A DNA stretch of 16,220 nt from Bacteroidales bacterium (GTDB lineage: Bacteria; Bacteroidota; Bacteroidia; Bacteroidales; P3): assembly GCA_900769785.1 (NCBI GenBank), contig CAAGHV010000074.1, positions 1 to 16,220 on the forward strand. Direction: 5' to 3'. The translations under genes and the position numbers were made by a program. Of this stretch, positions 1-8,982 are shown piece by piece. The stretch's first letter is position 1, and every line of letters starts with the position of its first letter. Below the pieces are notes generated by a model, which was not told the origin of the DNA, did not search any database, and saw only the letters and a program-made list of their open reading frames with translations.

Positions 1-299
1 CTGCCATAAAGTATTGTATATGTATTGCTTATATCAGTTATACTATTCTAACGACTGATTTGGGTTAAAGATTTTAATTCAACCAACAGGTTACCTAGTA
101 TATTATACCCTAATTTTCTAATAAGCGATTTGGGATATAAAGGACATTTAGAAATTACTTTTACACAATGAATAAAAATAAATAACCATAGGCTATAAAA
201 ATAATAATGTCGGTTGCTTTTTATTTCCATCAAAAAAAACTATCTTTGCAAAAGATATCGAATGTATGGTTGAATATTTAATGTATTAATTATTAAGCT
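1..299. other. Intergenic leader region upstream of uvrD
   Basis: AT-rich stretch without a convincing gene. The only notable contents are a Bacteroidota-type promoter near 241-248 and two copies of GATTTGGG (57-64 and 127-134) followed by similar AAAG-containing sequence. A 61-codon open frame on the minus strand (48-233) has low-complexity Lys/Ile/Leu-rich sequence and no recognisable domain, so I treat it as chance. An in-frame TAA at 294-296 separates this region from the uvrD frame. Confidence 0.6.
241..248 (+). promoter_or_regulatory. Putative -7 promoter box of the uvrD-recQ operon
   Basis: TATCTTTG matches the Bacteroidota housekeeping sigma -7 consensus TAnnTTTG exactly and is followed by CA, as is common. 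It lies about 50 bp upstream of the uvrD start. The -33 partner is weak: only TTTT-like sequence at 218-221, or TTG at 214-216 with an over-long 24-bp spacer. The call rests on the -7 match and position. Confidence 0.5.
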
Positions 300-2570
300 G
301 TGAGAGATTTATTGAGCGAACTAAACGACGAGCAACGCAAAGCTGCCGCATGTATCGAAGGACCTGTGATGATAATAGCCGGTGCAGGGTCGGGCAAAAC
401 ACGCACGCTTACCTACCGTATAGCACATCTGATAGAGGAAGGTATAGACCCCTTTAATATTTTGGCACTTACATTTACCAACAAAGCTGCTGCCGAAATG
501 AAGGAGCGTATCATCAAACTAGTGGGAAACGATGCCCGAAATATATGGATGGGTACTTTCCACTCTATATTTGCCAAAATACTACGTTTCGAAGCCGAAA
601 AGCTTGGATATATACCATCGTTCACCATATACGATACCGACGACAGCAAAAGTACAATAAAACAGATAGTAAAGTCGCTAAACCTCGACCCAAAGACCTA
701 CAACACATCGTTTGTACTTGGACGCATATCGATGGCCAAAAGCAACCTCATATCAGTAACCGACTATATGAACAATGCTGAAATACAGCAGACCGACCAA
801 GCATCGCGCAAACCTATGATTGGCGAGATATACAAGCAGTACAATCAACGGCTTAGAAACTCGATGGCTATGGATTTCGACGATTTGCTGTACAATATGA
901 ATGTACTTTTGCGAGACTTTCCCGATGTGTTGCTCAAATATCAGGAACGTTTTCGCCATATACTTGTTGATGAGTATCAGGACACCAACTTCTCACAGTA
1001 CCTTATAATAAAGAAAATGGCAGCCCGCTATCAAAACATTTGTGTGGTAGGCGATGATGCCCAAAGTATATACGCTTTCCGTGGCGCCAACATTCAGAAT
1101 ATATTGAATTTCAAACGCGATTATCCGGATGTGCGACTATTTAAGCTAGAACAAAATTACCGCTCAACACAAAACATTGTAAATGCTGCCAACAGCATAA
1201 TATCCAACAATCGAGAACAGATAAAAAAAGAAATTTGGACTGCCAACGACACCGGCAACCGCATACGCCTGCTAAGGGGCGAAGACGAACGCGAAGAGGG
1301 ACTTATGGTGGCAAACTCTATTGCCGACACAAAGAATGCCGAAGGTATAGACTTCAGCAACTTTGCCATTCTATATCGTACCAATATACAGTCGAGAGCA
1401 ATAGAAGAAGCTCTTCGGAAAATGAAAATACCATATAAGATATACGGAGGACTATCATTCTACAGAAGAAAGGAGATAAAAGATGTACTCTCGTACCTCA
1501 GATTGGTAATAAACAACTACGACGAAGAAGCACTACTACGAGTAATCAATTATCCCGCCCGCGGCATAGGACAAACTACAATAGACCGCATACGTGTAGC
1601 AGCCTCCGACAACGACATAAGTATATGGACAGTAATAGAAAATTTACCATCGTTCGGATTAGGTATCAACAGCGGCACCATGAACAAAATCAACGACTTT
1701 ATGATGATGATAAAGTCGGCAACTGCACAACTTGCAGTGATGAATGCCTACGACTTGGCCAAACAAATAATAGGACAATCGGGCATAATACGTTTCTTGA
1801 AAGAAGATGAAGATCCCGACAATGCCAACCGTATAGAAAATATAGAAGAGTTACTCAACGGCATACAAGAATTTTGCGAAAAAGAAGATATAATAACTCC
1901 CGACGAAGAAGAGGAGCTACAGATAAAAACCCTCGACCTATTTCTTCAACAAGTACTTCTGCTTACCGACGAGGAAAACGACAAAGAAGATACCAACAAA
2001 GTATCTCTTATGACCATACATGCAGCTAAAGGTTTGGAATTTCCATACGTATATGTGGCTGGCATGGAAGAAAACCTATTCCCATCGGCACTATCAATAG
2101 CTAGCCGTCAAGAATTGGAAGAAGAGCGACGCCTATTCTACGTAGCTGTAACACGGGCCGAAAAGATGCTCACACTATCGCATGCCAAAACACGCTACCA
2201 ATACGGCAATGTATCATTCCAAGAACTGAGCCGCTTTGTTGACGAGATAGACGATAAATATATTGACATACCCTTACAAAAAAACAATCTACCCAAAGTT
2301 GGCGACTTGCCCAAACCAATGTTTACCAAACGCAAAAGTATAACCAAAGAACCCCTGAAACGAGTACAACACGGCCCCACATCAGGGAATACGCCTGCAC
2401 AGATTAATGCCATACAAGTAGGTATGCGAGTACACCACGATAAGTTTGGATACGGAATAGTGAAAAGTATAGAGGGTGAAAACAACGATAGAAAAGCAAT
2501 AGTATTTTTCGAAGCTATGGGTGAAAAACAACTGCTACTACGATTTGCCAAATTATCGATAGTTCAATAG
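300..2570 (+). CDS. uvrD: UvrD/PcrA-family 3'-5' DNA helicase
   Basis: Superfamily 1A ATP-dependent helicase expected to unwind DNA 3' to 5' in nucleotide excision and mismatch repair and to clear stalled replication or transcription complexes. At 756 residues it has the normal length. All SF1 motifs are visible: Q motif LNDEQRKAA (8-16), Walker A AGAGSGKT (27-34), motif Ia TFTNKAAAEM, Ib GTFHSIFAKIL, Walker B DEYQD (224-228), motif III GDDAQSIYAFRG (about 251-262), motif IV QNYRS, motif V TIHAAKGLEF (about 571-580) and motif VI FYVAVTRAEKM (about 612-622). The C-terminal 50 residues (VHHDKFGYGIVKSIEGE) are the Tudor-like domain that in PcrA/UvrD binds RNA polymerase. Translation starts at GTG (300); TAA at 294-296 in the same frame blocks any earlier start, and there is no clear Shine-Dalgarno. 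recQ follows after 12 bp. UvrD versus PcrA versus Rep naming is a convention; the family call is certain. Confidence 0.96.
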   Translation: MRDLLSELNDEQRKAAACIEGPVMIIAGAGSGKTRTLTYRIAHLIEEGIDPFNILALTFTNKAAAEMKERIIKLVGNDARNIWMGTFHSIFAKILRFEAEKLGYIPSFTIYDTDDSKSTIKQIVKSLNLDPKTYNTSFVLGRISMAKSNLISVTDYMNNAEIQQTDQASRKPMIGEIYKQYNQRLRNSMAMDFDDLLYNMNVLLRDFPDVLLKYQERFRHILVDEYQDTNFSQYLIIKKMAARYQNICVVGDDAQSIYAFRGANIQNILNFKRDYPDVRLFKLEQNYRSTQNIVNAANSIISNNREQIKKEIWTANDTGNRIRLLRGEDEREEGLMVANSIADTKNAEGIDFSNFAILYRTNIQSRAIEEALRKMKIPYKIYGGLSFYRRKEIKDVLSYLRLVINNYDEEALLRVINYPARGIGQTTIDRIRVAASDNDISIWTVIENLPSFGLGINSGTMNKINDFMMMIKSATAQLAVMNAYDLAKQIIGQSGIIRFLKEDEDPDNANRIENIEELLNGIQEFCEKEDIITPDEEEELQIKTLDLFLQQVLLLTDEENDKEDTNKVSLMTIHAAKGLEFPYVYVAGMEENLFPSALSIASRQELEEERRLFYVAVTRAEKMLTLSHAKTRYQYGNVSFQELSRFVDEIDDKYIDIPLQKNNLPKVGDLPKPMFTKRKSITKEPLKRVQHGPTSGNTPAQINAIQVGMRVHHDKFGYGIVKSIEGENNDRKAIVFFEAMGEKQLLLRFAKLSIVQ

Positions 2571-2582
2571 AAAAAAATTACT

Positions 2583-4499
2583 ATGGGCAATATACACGAA
2601 ATACTGAAAACATATTGGGGCTACGACACCTTCCGTGACATGCAGGAGGAAGTGATAAATAGTGTACTGTCAGGCAACGACACCTTAGCACTTATGCCTA
2701 CGGGCGGTGGCAAGTCGGTATGTTTTCAGGTTCCGGCATTGGCAATGGATGACATGTGCTTGGTAATATCACCCCTAATTGCCCTTATGAACGACCAAGT
2801 AAACAACCTTGCAACAAAAGGTATTGCAGCCTATACCATTACATCAGGCATGAACAAGTATGAAACAGAGATAGTGCTGAATAAATGTATCCACCACAAA
2901 GTAAAGATATTATATGTATCGCCCGAAAGGCTGAAAAATAAGGTATTTGTAGAACATCTGAAACAGATGAGAATATCCATGATAGCCGTTGACGAAGCGC
3001 ACTGCATATCACAATGGGGCTACGACTTCAGACCTCCATACCTCGATATTGCCGACATACGAAAATACCATCCATACGCACCAATAATAGCCCTTACGGC
3101 AACAGCCACCCCCAACGTTATAGACGACATAAGAGAGAAACTACTATTCAGAAAAGGAAGTAAAGTTTTTAGAAAAAGTTTCTACCGCGACAACCTTGCA
3201 TATATGGTACTACCCGAAGAAGACAAATATGGACGTATGTTACGTATTATACGCAAAGTGGGAGGCTGTGGAATAGTATATGTAAGAAATCGCAGACGAA
3301 CATTAGAGATAGCCGAATACCTAGAAACGCAAGGACTATCAGCAACACACTACCATGCAGGTCTGACAGCAAGAGATAGAGAACGGAACCAAAAAAGATG
3401 GTTGGAAGGCAAGGTAAACATAATGGTGGCTACCAATGCCTTTGGCATGGGTATAGACAAAAGTAATGTAAGATACGTGATACATTGGGATATCCCCGAC
3501 TCGCCAGAAGCATATTTCCAAGAAGCAGGACGAGCAGGACGCGATGGCAAATATGCATATGCAGTGCTTATGTACAATAATAAAGATATCGATACGCTGA
3601 AGGAGAATTTTGAAAACAGTTATCCACCTGTAACATACATACAAAATGTGTACAAAGCAGTATGTAATTACTACAGAATACCCATCGGTTCAGGAAACGG
3701 CCTTAATTTCAACTTTGATGCAGCAAAAATATGCGACACCTACAAATTCAGCCTACTACCTTTTGTAAGTGCTATGAAAATACTGGAAAGAGAAGGTCTT
3801 ATATCCATACCCGACAATGGAGAAATTATATCAAAAATATGGATAATGTGCAACAAACAGGAATTGTACAACTTTCAAGTGTCTCACATGGAATACGACA
3901 ACTTCATAAAAATGCTACTAAGAATGTATGGAGGACTATTAACCGACTTTGTACCAATAAATGAAAACTATATTGCCAAAATATTACACTACAGAACTTC
4001 CGATATAGAAACAATGCTAGAAAAACTAGAAAAACGACAGATACTGTCATATAAAAAGAAGAACGACAAACCACAGATTATATTCACATCCGAACGCGTA
4101 GATGCCTCGTATCTATACCTTAGTAGTTCCAAATATAAATATCTGAAAAGCACCGCTAACAATAGAATAAATTCCATGATTAACTACATAGAAAATAAAC
4201 ACCACTGCCGTAGTAATATGCTGTTGGAATATTTTGGCGAAAAGGTTGATGAGACAATATGCAACAAATGCGATGTGTGCATATTGTCACAAAAAAATAC
4301 GAAAAAGAAAAACAATAATAATATAGATCAACGATTACTTACACTACTAGCCACATCGGTTATGACAATACAGCAAATTGTAGAAGCTATACCCGACGTT
4401 GCCGAAGAAGAAGTTATAGAAACTGTACGCACAATGATAGACTTTGGCAAACTAGAAATGAACTATGATATGCAAATATCCGTTACCAAAAGAAGATAA
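2583..4499 (+). CDS. recQ: RecQ-family ATP-dependent DNA helicase
   Basis: Superfamily 2 helicase (638 aa), 3'-5' unwinding in recombination and fork repair. Motif 0 is WGYDTFRDMQ (12-21), Walker A PTGGGKS (39-45), Walker B DEAH (137-140) followed by the RecQ aromatic loop CISQWGYDFRPPY, motif III ALTATATP, motif V ATNAFGMGIDK and motif VI QEAGRAGRDG. The zinc-binding RecQ C-terminal region has four cysteines, C542, C560, C563 and C566 (C-x17-C-x2-C-x2-C), one residue longer in the first gap than I recall for E. coli RecQ. After a KKKNNNN linker there is only about 55 residues of a winged-helix-like tail; no recognisable HRDC domain. Bacteroidota often carry such a shorter RecQ besides a full one. 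The gene starts 12 bp after uvrD and is almost surely co-transcribed with it; a strong hairpin follows its stop. Confidence 0.94.
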   Translation: MGNIHEILKTYWGYDTFRDMQEEVINSVLSGNDTLALMPTGGGKSVCFQVPALAMDDMCLVISPLIALMNDQVNNLATKGIAAYTITSGMNKYETEIVLNKCIHHKVKILYVSPERLKNKVFVEHLKQMRISMIAVDEAHCISQWGYDFRPPYLDIADIRKYHPYAPIIALTATATPNVIDDIREKLLFRKGSKVFRKSFYRDNLAYMVLPEEDKYGRMLRIIRKVGGCGIVYVRNRRRTLEIAEYLETQGLSATHYHAGLTARDRERNQKRWLEGKVNIMVATNAFGMGIDKSNVRYVIHWDIPDSPEAYFQEAGRAGRDGKYAYAVLMYNNKDIDTLKENFENSYPPVTYIQNVYKAVCNYYRIPIGSGNGLNFNFDAAKICDTYKFSLLPFVSAMKILEREGLISIPDNGEIISKIWIMCNKQELYNFQVSHMEYDNFIKMLLRMYGGLLTDFVPINENYIAKILHYRTSDIETMLEKLEKRQILSYKKKNDKPQIIFTSERVDASYLYLSSSKYKYLKSTANNRINSMINYIENKHHCRSNMLLEYFGEKVDETICNKCDVCILSQKNTKKKNNNNIDQRLLTLLATSVMTIQQIVEAIPDVAEEEVIETVRTMIDFGKLEMNYDMQISVTKRR

Positions 4500-4508
4500 G
4501 TACAAATA

Positions 4509-4546
4509 CAAATGGTCGAAATAAGATAGTTTATTTCGACCATTTG
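4509..4546. terminator. Bidirectional hairpin terminator between recQ and the T9SS protein gene
   Basis: Perfect 16-bp inverted repeat: CAAATGGTCGAAATAA at 4509-4524 pairs with 4531-4546 across a 6-nt loop (GATAGT). It sits 10 bp after the recQ stop and 18 bp beyond the stop of the convergent gene. There is no long U-tract outside the stem, but A-rich sequence in the stem gives U-runs in both transcripts. Convergent position and perfect pairing support a shared terminator. Confidence 0.85.
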
Positions 4547-4563
4547 ACATATCATAAATATTA

Positions 4564-7188
4564 TCAATACACTATCACCACATTTCCTTTCCGCACAAGA
4601 GTTTCGCCTTTCTGATTACGGAAAGAGTACCTAATAATATATACGTAAGCACCCTGTGGGCAGTACTTACCATTAAAAGTTCCATCCCACGAGTTATTTA
4701 CATCATCCGAATGAAATACCAATATTCCATCGCGGTTGAAAATTTCTATTTCATATTCTTTCAAACCTGCTGCCACTATATCAAACTTGCTATTGGTACC
4801 AGCCCTAGGTGTGAAAGAATTGGGGATCCACATAGTATTATTGTTCACGTATATCACCTTAGAAGTAGTGTCAGAACAGTCGTGGGCATTATATACCACC
4901 ATCTCTATAGGCACTGAATCTACCGAATATGGCACCTGGTAAATAACTTGGTTGTTGTATGATTTTGTGCCATCATAGAAGTTCCATACCCTACGTACAC
5001 TATTAGAACTTACATCAGTAAGAATTGTTTGCATACTTCCTAGCGACACTTCTTCCGGATCTGCTTTTATACGTGCTTTTGGTTTCAAATCCACTTCTAC
5101 ATACTTTGATTCTCTATTTACACAATTATCCTTTTCTACTGCCACTGTATAAGTAGTATGTTGTAGTGGCGACACACTGATAGTTCTATTGTTCTTTTGA
5201 CGAGCAAGCGAAGTGTCGGCCGGAGATGATGACCATGTTACTTGAGGTCCTTCAGTTTCAACATTCAATATTGCCAAATTAGTATGGCAGTCATATTCAC
5301 CACCCGTTATGGTAGCAGGATAGAATGGAGTAACCTCTATTCTTATGGAGTCGAAACCAAAGCATGCATGACCTTCTGCACGACCATAAACAATGTACGT
5401 GACACTATGCTCGGGTCGCACATCCATAATCGAACTAGTTGAGAAGTTTGTATCGCTATTCCACGAATACTGAGCAGCTCCGGTAACAGACAGACGTATA
5501 GAATCCAATCGACAAGCTACTTGCTTTGAGGCTGTAAGTTCTATTTTTGGGCTAGGTACAACTGTAATAATTATGGTATCAGCATCTTCCCACCAACTTC
5601 CATTCCAATACTTATACGATGTTACAGAAATCATACAGTCTTCGCCCGGACGTATAAATATGGTTGATGAGGTATCACCTGTACTCCACTCCTGATAATC
5701 ACCACCTTCCACTGAAAGTAATATACCAGAGAAAGCACATACTGTAGTATCGTTACTAGGGGTGGCAAATTCCTTAAGAATACCTATTGTTACAGTATCA
5801 CTAAATGCAACTTTGTCGCATACATCTACTGCGTAGTAATAATATTCTGCCGTAGGTTCGGTAGGAACAGTTATCTCACTAGTAGTAGCACCTGTATTCC
5901 ATCGATATGTATAGCCTCTTTCGTTGACATGGCCACCTGTAACCGATGCACGAAGCGTTACCTCATTATCCGTTACTACCGGAGGGGTATATGACACCTC
6001 TGCCGCCATAGTATCCACATCATATATAGTTAGATATACTGTATCCGTTTCGCAGGGTGTAGCCTGATAGGCCAATATTATTGTTTCCTCACCCTCTATC
6101 TCACCATCAAGCGAAGGATAGATATGAAGTGTTACACTTGAAGAATCTGCCGGAAAAGTTATGGAATTGTTGATATAGGTATAATCCTGACCATTGCTTG
6201 CTGTTCCTCCAATATAGGTTATAGGTATGAGTTCATTTATACTTTTAGCCTGTGGACGTGAAAACACTATATCCACACCATAGCAACCCTCATATAAAAT
6301 ATATGGAGTGTTTTGATTGGTAGGGTTTATAAATTCAGTAACAATAGCATTAGCCGAAAAACTGTTGGCTTCCAAAAACACTCCCGAATCGTAAGCGCCA
6401 TCGCTAACGTCACCTATACACATCTTTACATGGTAGGGTGTACAAGGTACAACAGGAGCTATGGCAGTAAGCACAGTAGTAAATCCATCATACTGTATAG
6501 TAGTTCCTCCCGTATTATTCACATAATACTGCGAATATGCATGGTAACAACCTGAAGCCGATGTACTCCCACTAAAACCATCGTTTACGCTATTGATAGT
6601 TATAGGTATATCAGTTCCTGGAATACGAGCTATATTATAGTTAGTGTACATACCGCCCGATGGATTCAATCCAGATAGAAAGAATCCAAATATATCGTTG
6701 TAGTCCGAACAAGTATATTCTGGATATTCCTCCGAAGCAAACACATAATTAAACTTAACTGTATCGGCCTTCGTAATAAAGTCAAACTCAAGTGTAGACA
6801 CATCATTCAAAGTACCTGTAGCAATAGCTGTAAGCGCAGGGTCACTAAAGGTTGAACATCCCGACGATGCACTACCACCAGATTGAGTATTGGCTCCGGC
6901 TGCAAAACTTACTGCACCACTACCTATTATGATACCCTCTTGGATACCTAGGTTGGTGCCATTACCACCTGTATTGAAACTACCAATGGCATTACAGTTT
7001 ATCACTCCCTGAGAGCCGTTGAACTGCACATTAAACACCTCTACACCCGAGCCCAAAAGCAGATTACGAACTAGCGAGTCAGCCGTCCAACCCGAAGGAA
7101 AAGATGTTCCTTGAGTAATTTGCAACTGAGAAAACACAGTTGTGGCAATACACAACAATATTACAGATAGTAAATTTTTCTTCATCAT
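4564..7188 (-). CDS. Secreted choice-of-anchor L protein with type B T9SS sorting domain
   Basis: Large surface or secreted protein (about 874 aa). A Sec signal peptide (MMKKN then a hydrophobic stretch ending VFSQ, about residues 1-21) is followed by a choice-of-anchor L domain (about 25-280; FNYVFASEEYPEY, DIFGFFLSG, VKMCIGDVSDGAYDSGVFLEA). Next is a Calx-beta-like segment (about 310-395; NGQDYTYINNSITFPADSSS, EGEETIIL). Several Ig/PKD-like modules follow, each with a YxWNTG or WSTGD-like strand, and a final PKD-like module (RRVWNFYDGTKS). The last 85 residues (IPNSFTPRAGTNSKFDI, EIFNRDGILVF, WDGTFNGKYCPQGAYVY) are the gliding-motility-associated / type B T9SS C-terminal domain, which directs export across the outer membrane. 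The codon before the first ATG is TTG; I start at ATG 7188 (ATG 7185 is equally possible). It is monocistronic and convergent with recQ. Specific ligand or role is unknown; adhesion or matrix function is inference. Confidence 0.88.
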   Translation of the reverse strand: MMKKNLLSVILLCIATTVFSQLQITQGTSFPSGWTADSLVRNLLLGSGVEVFNVQFNGSQGVINCNAIGSFNTGGNGTNLGIQEGIIIGSGAVSFAAGANTQSGGSASSGCSTFSDPALTAIATGTLNDVSTLEFDFITKADTVKFNYVFASEEYPEYTCSDYNDIFGFFLSGLNPSGGMYTNYNIARIPGTDIPITINSVNDGFSGSTSASGCYHAYSQYYVNNTGGTTIQYDGFTTVLTAIAPVVPCTPYHVKMCIGDVSDGAYDSGVFLEANSFSANAIVTEFINPTNQNTPYILYEGCYGVDIVFSRPQAKSINELIPITYIGGTASNGQDYTYINNSITFPADSSSVTLHIYPSLDGEIEGEETIILAYQATPCETDTVYLTIYDVDTMAAEVSYTPPVVTDNEVTLRASVTGGHVNERGYTYRWNTGATTSEITVPTEPTAEYYYYAVDVCDKVAFSDTVTIGILKEFATPSNDTTVCAFSGILLSVEGGDYQEWSTGDTSSTIFIRPGEDCMISVTSYKYWNGSWWEDADTIIITVVPSPKIELTASKQVACRLDSIRLSVTGAAQYSWNSDTNFSTSSIMDVRPEHSVTYIVYGRAEGHACFGFDSIRIEVTPFYPATITGGEYDCHTNLAILNVETEGPQVTWSSSPADTSLARQKNNRTISVSPLQHTTYTVAVEKDNCVNRESKYVEVDLKPKARIKADPEEVSLGSMQTILTDVSSNSVRRVWNFYDGTKSYNNQVIYQVPYSVDSVPIEMVVYNAHDCSDTTSKVIYVNNNTMWIPNSFTPRAGTNSKFDIVAAGLKEYEIEIFNRDGILVFHSDDVNNSWDGTFNGKYCPQGAYVYIIRYSFRNQKGETLVRKGNVVIVY

Positions 7189-7832
7189 CAACTATATTAA
7201 ATTCCACACATATAATATTTTGTATTGATGTTAAGACACCATTATATACAATTTGATTCGTAATAAACGTTAATGGTGTGCATAATATTGCGTTTATCAT
7301 TCCTATCAATAAAAATATCTCTATTAAACTTATCAAAATATCAAAAACAATTGACTGTATTTGGAATCATTATCAATCAGCAGACGTATTAAATAAACCA
7401 TGGTCACACTGTTTGTTCAATTACATTCTCGAATATTTTCAAGAATATATAAATTAAAATATCACAATCAAATAAATAAATTTTACATCACGATGGGGAT
7501 TTATCTACATCACGTATCAGCCATATCGGCATCGAGAGGAATTTTCATCTACATTACGATGGTTTTTGAAGCAATATGTTCCCCAACAATCAATAGTATA
7601 TTATCATACTCATGATACCATTCTATAAAACAACTGACAAGAGGAAGTATAAATTAATTCATCCACAGGTTTTATTACAGAAAACATAAAATATTCCCAT
7701 TATTTTCCGCCACAGCAATAGGCAAAACAATAGAATATTTGAGTTTAATGCATATTTGCAAAAAAATCGGACATTGAGAAAATAATACGGTCCTTTATTC
7801 GTTTTTATGTCACAAAACTATAACAAACACAG
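7189..7832. other. Divergent AT-rich intergenic region
   Basis: About 640 bp between the divergent T9SS protein gene (minus) and thiL (plus). Open frames here, such as 7400-7615 (plus), are short, lack recognisable domains and start without ribosome-binding features, so no gene is called. I found no exact TAnnTTTG box for either flanking gene; the nearest on the plus strand are CATATTTG (7751-7758) and AATATTTG (7734-7741), each one mismatch off. The only visible structure is a set of degenerate direct repeats at 7484-7571. Confidence 0.6.
7484..7571. repeat. Degenerate 22-bp-spaced direct repeats
   Basis: TACATCACG occurs at 7484-7492 and 7506-7514, and TACATTACG at 7550-7558; two copies continue as ACGATGG. 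Start spacings are 22 and 44 bp. A much weaker copy (GGCATCGAG, 7528-7536; 5 of 9 bases) falls at the missing 22-bp step. Three of the units are preceded by ATC. This could be an old tandem duplication or phased protein-binding sites two helical turns apart. The statistical support is modest. Confidence 0.45.
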
Positions 7833-8882
7833 ATGATAGAAACAGAAAATAAATCGAGAACCGAATTAGGCGAATTAGGCGAATTTACGCTTATAGAACA
7901 CCTAACCAAGGATTTTGAAATAAAAAATCCCAATACCATCAAAGGTGTAGGCGACGATGCTGCTATAATTGATAATAATGGCAAACGCACTGTGGTTTCG
8001 ACCGATATGCTTATCGAGGGCATAGATTTTGATATGACATACACCCCACTGCGACACTTGGGATACAAGGCTGTGGCCATCAACCTTTCAGACATTGCAG
8101 CCATGAATGCCACCCCACGACAAATAACGGTAAACATTGCCGTGTCCAATCGCTACTCTGTGGAAGCACTTAGCGAACTATATGCCGGAATATACCTTGC
8201 ATGCCAACGCTATGATGTGGATTTAGTTGGGGGCGACACCTCATCGAGTCCCACCGGAATGTACATATCTATAACGGCGATAGGTGAAGTAGAACCCGAA
8301 AAAGAGGTTTACCGCAGTGGTGCCAACGTCCATGACCTTGTATGCGTAAGTGGTGATCTAGGTTCGGCATACTCTGGATTACTTATATTGCAACGTGAAA
8401 AAGCCACCTTCAAAGCGAACCCCAATTATCAGCCAGACCTGGCTTCGTTTGACTACGTACTAGAACGCTACCTCAAACCCGAACCTCGATTAGATATAGT
8501 AAAATTTCTGAAAGACAAAGATATACTTCCCACATCAATGATAGATATATCTGATGGTTTGGCATCGGATATGATGCAGATATGTAAAGCATCGAATGTA
8601 GGTTGCGAGATATACGAAGAGAAAATACCCATCGACTATGCCACCACTATGGTTTGTGGTGAATTTGGCAAGATGCTACCTATATCCAACGCTCTAAACG
8701 GAGGAGAAGATTATGAATTACTATTTACAATCAAACAATCTGACTACGAAAAAATAAAAAACTGCAACGAAGTACACATAATAGGCCATATAACCGATCC
8801 GAACATGGGTACCATGATGGTAACACCTCAAAACACCACTATCGAACTTCGAGCCCAAGGATGGCAAAAAAAAGAAGACTAA
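7833..8882 (+). CDS. thiL: Thiamine-monophosphate kinase
   Basis: Phosphorylates thiamine monophosphate with ATP to thiamine diphosphate, the last step of cofactor synthesis in the cytosol. At 349 residues it is family-length. The AIR-synthase/PurM-like N-terminal half shows GVGDDAAII (about 38-46) with the Asp pair that binds Mg-nucleotide, STDMLIEGIDFD, HLGYKAVAINLSDIAAM and LVGGDTSSSP. The C-terminal half shows VSGDLGSAYSGL, MIDISDGLASD and NGGEDYELLF, the conserved ThiL substrate-side motifs. The start ATG at 7833 precedes MIETENKSRTELGELGEF; the family usually begins with a short variable lead before the ELGEF-like motif, which agrees. No thi genes are adjacent, so it appears monocistronic; it converges on the ribosomal-protein operon with a shared terminator. 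Confidence 0.96.
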   Translation: MIETENKSRTELGELGEFTLIEHLTKDFEIKNPNTIKGVGDDAAIIDNNGKRTVVSTDMLIEGIDFDMTYTPLRHLGYKAVAINLSDIAAMNATPRQITVNIAVSNRYSVEALSELYAGIYLACQRYDVDLVGGDTSSSPTGMYISITAIGEVEPEKEVYRSGANVHDLVCVSGDLGSAYSGLLILQREKATFKANPNYQPDLASFDYVLERYLKPEPRLDIVKFLKDKDILPTSMIDISDGLASDMMQICKASNVGCEIYEEKIPIDYATTMVCGEFGKMLPISNALNGGEDYELLFTIKQSDYEKIKNCNEVHIIGHITDPNMGTMMVTPQNTTIELRAQGWQKKED

Positions 8883-8923
8883 TCATATAGCTATCCAAAC
8901 ACGTAGAATAAGAGATAAATAAA

Positions 8924-8954
8924 AAGAGGGTGTTTCTACACGAAGCACCCTCTT
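8924..8954. terminator. Hairpin terminator shared by thiL and the rplS operon
   Basis: AAGAGGGTGTTTC (8924-8936) pairs with GAAGCACCCTCTT (8942-8954), 13 bp with a single G-U in the plus-strand RNA, around a 5-nt loop. Read on the minus strand the stem is followed by a U-rich run (complement of 8916-8925), so it is a good terminator for rplS; on the plus strand it ends thiL with a poorer U-tract. Confidence 0.85.
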
Positions 8955-8982
8955 ACTATATACTCTTTTATCAAAAATCGAA

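Noticed and set aside
57..146. Two copies of GATTTGGG followed by TTAAAG/ATATAAAG, 70 bp apart
   Set aside because: Only eight exact bases in AT-rich DNA and no further copies; could be chance.
48..233. 61-codon minus-strand open frame at the left end
   Set aside because: AT-rich, no recognisable domain, start lies next to the uvrD promoter; most likely chance.
7189..7191. TTG start that would lengthen the T9SS protein by one residue
   Set aside because: An ATG follows immediately and gives an intact signal peptide.
7400..7615. 71-codon open frame on the plus strand in the divergent intergenic region
   Set aside because: No domain, no promoter or ribosome-binding feature, and it runs through the degenerate repeats; composition looks like random AT-rich DNA.
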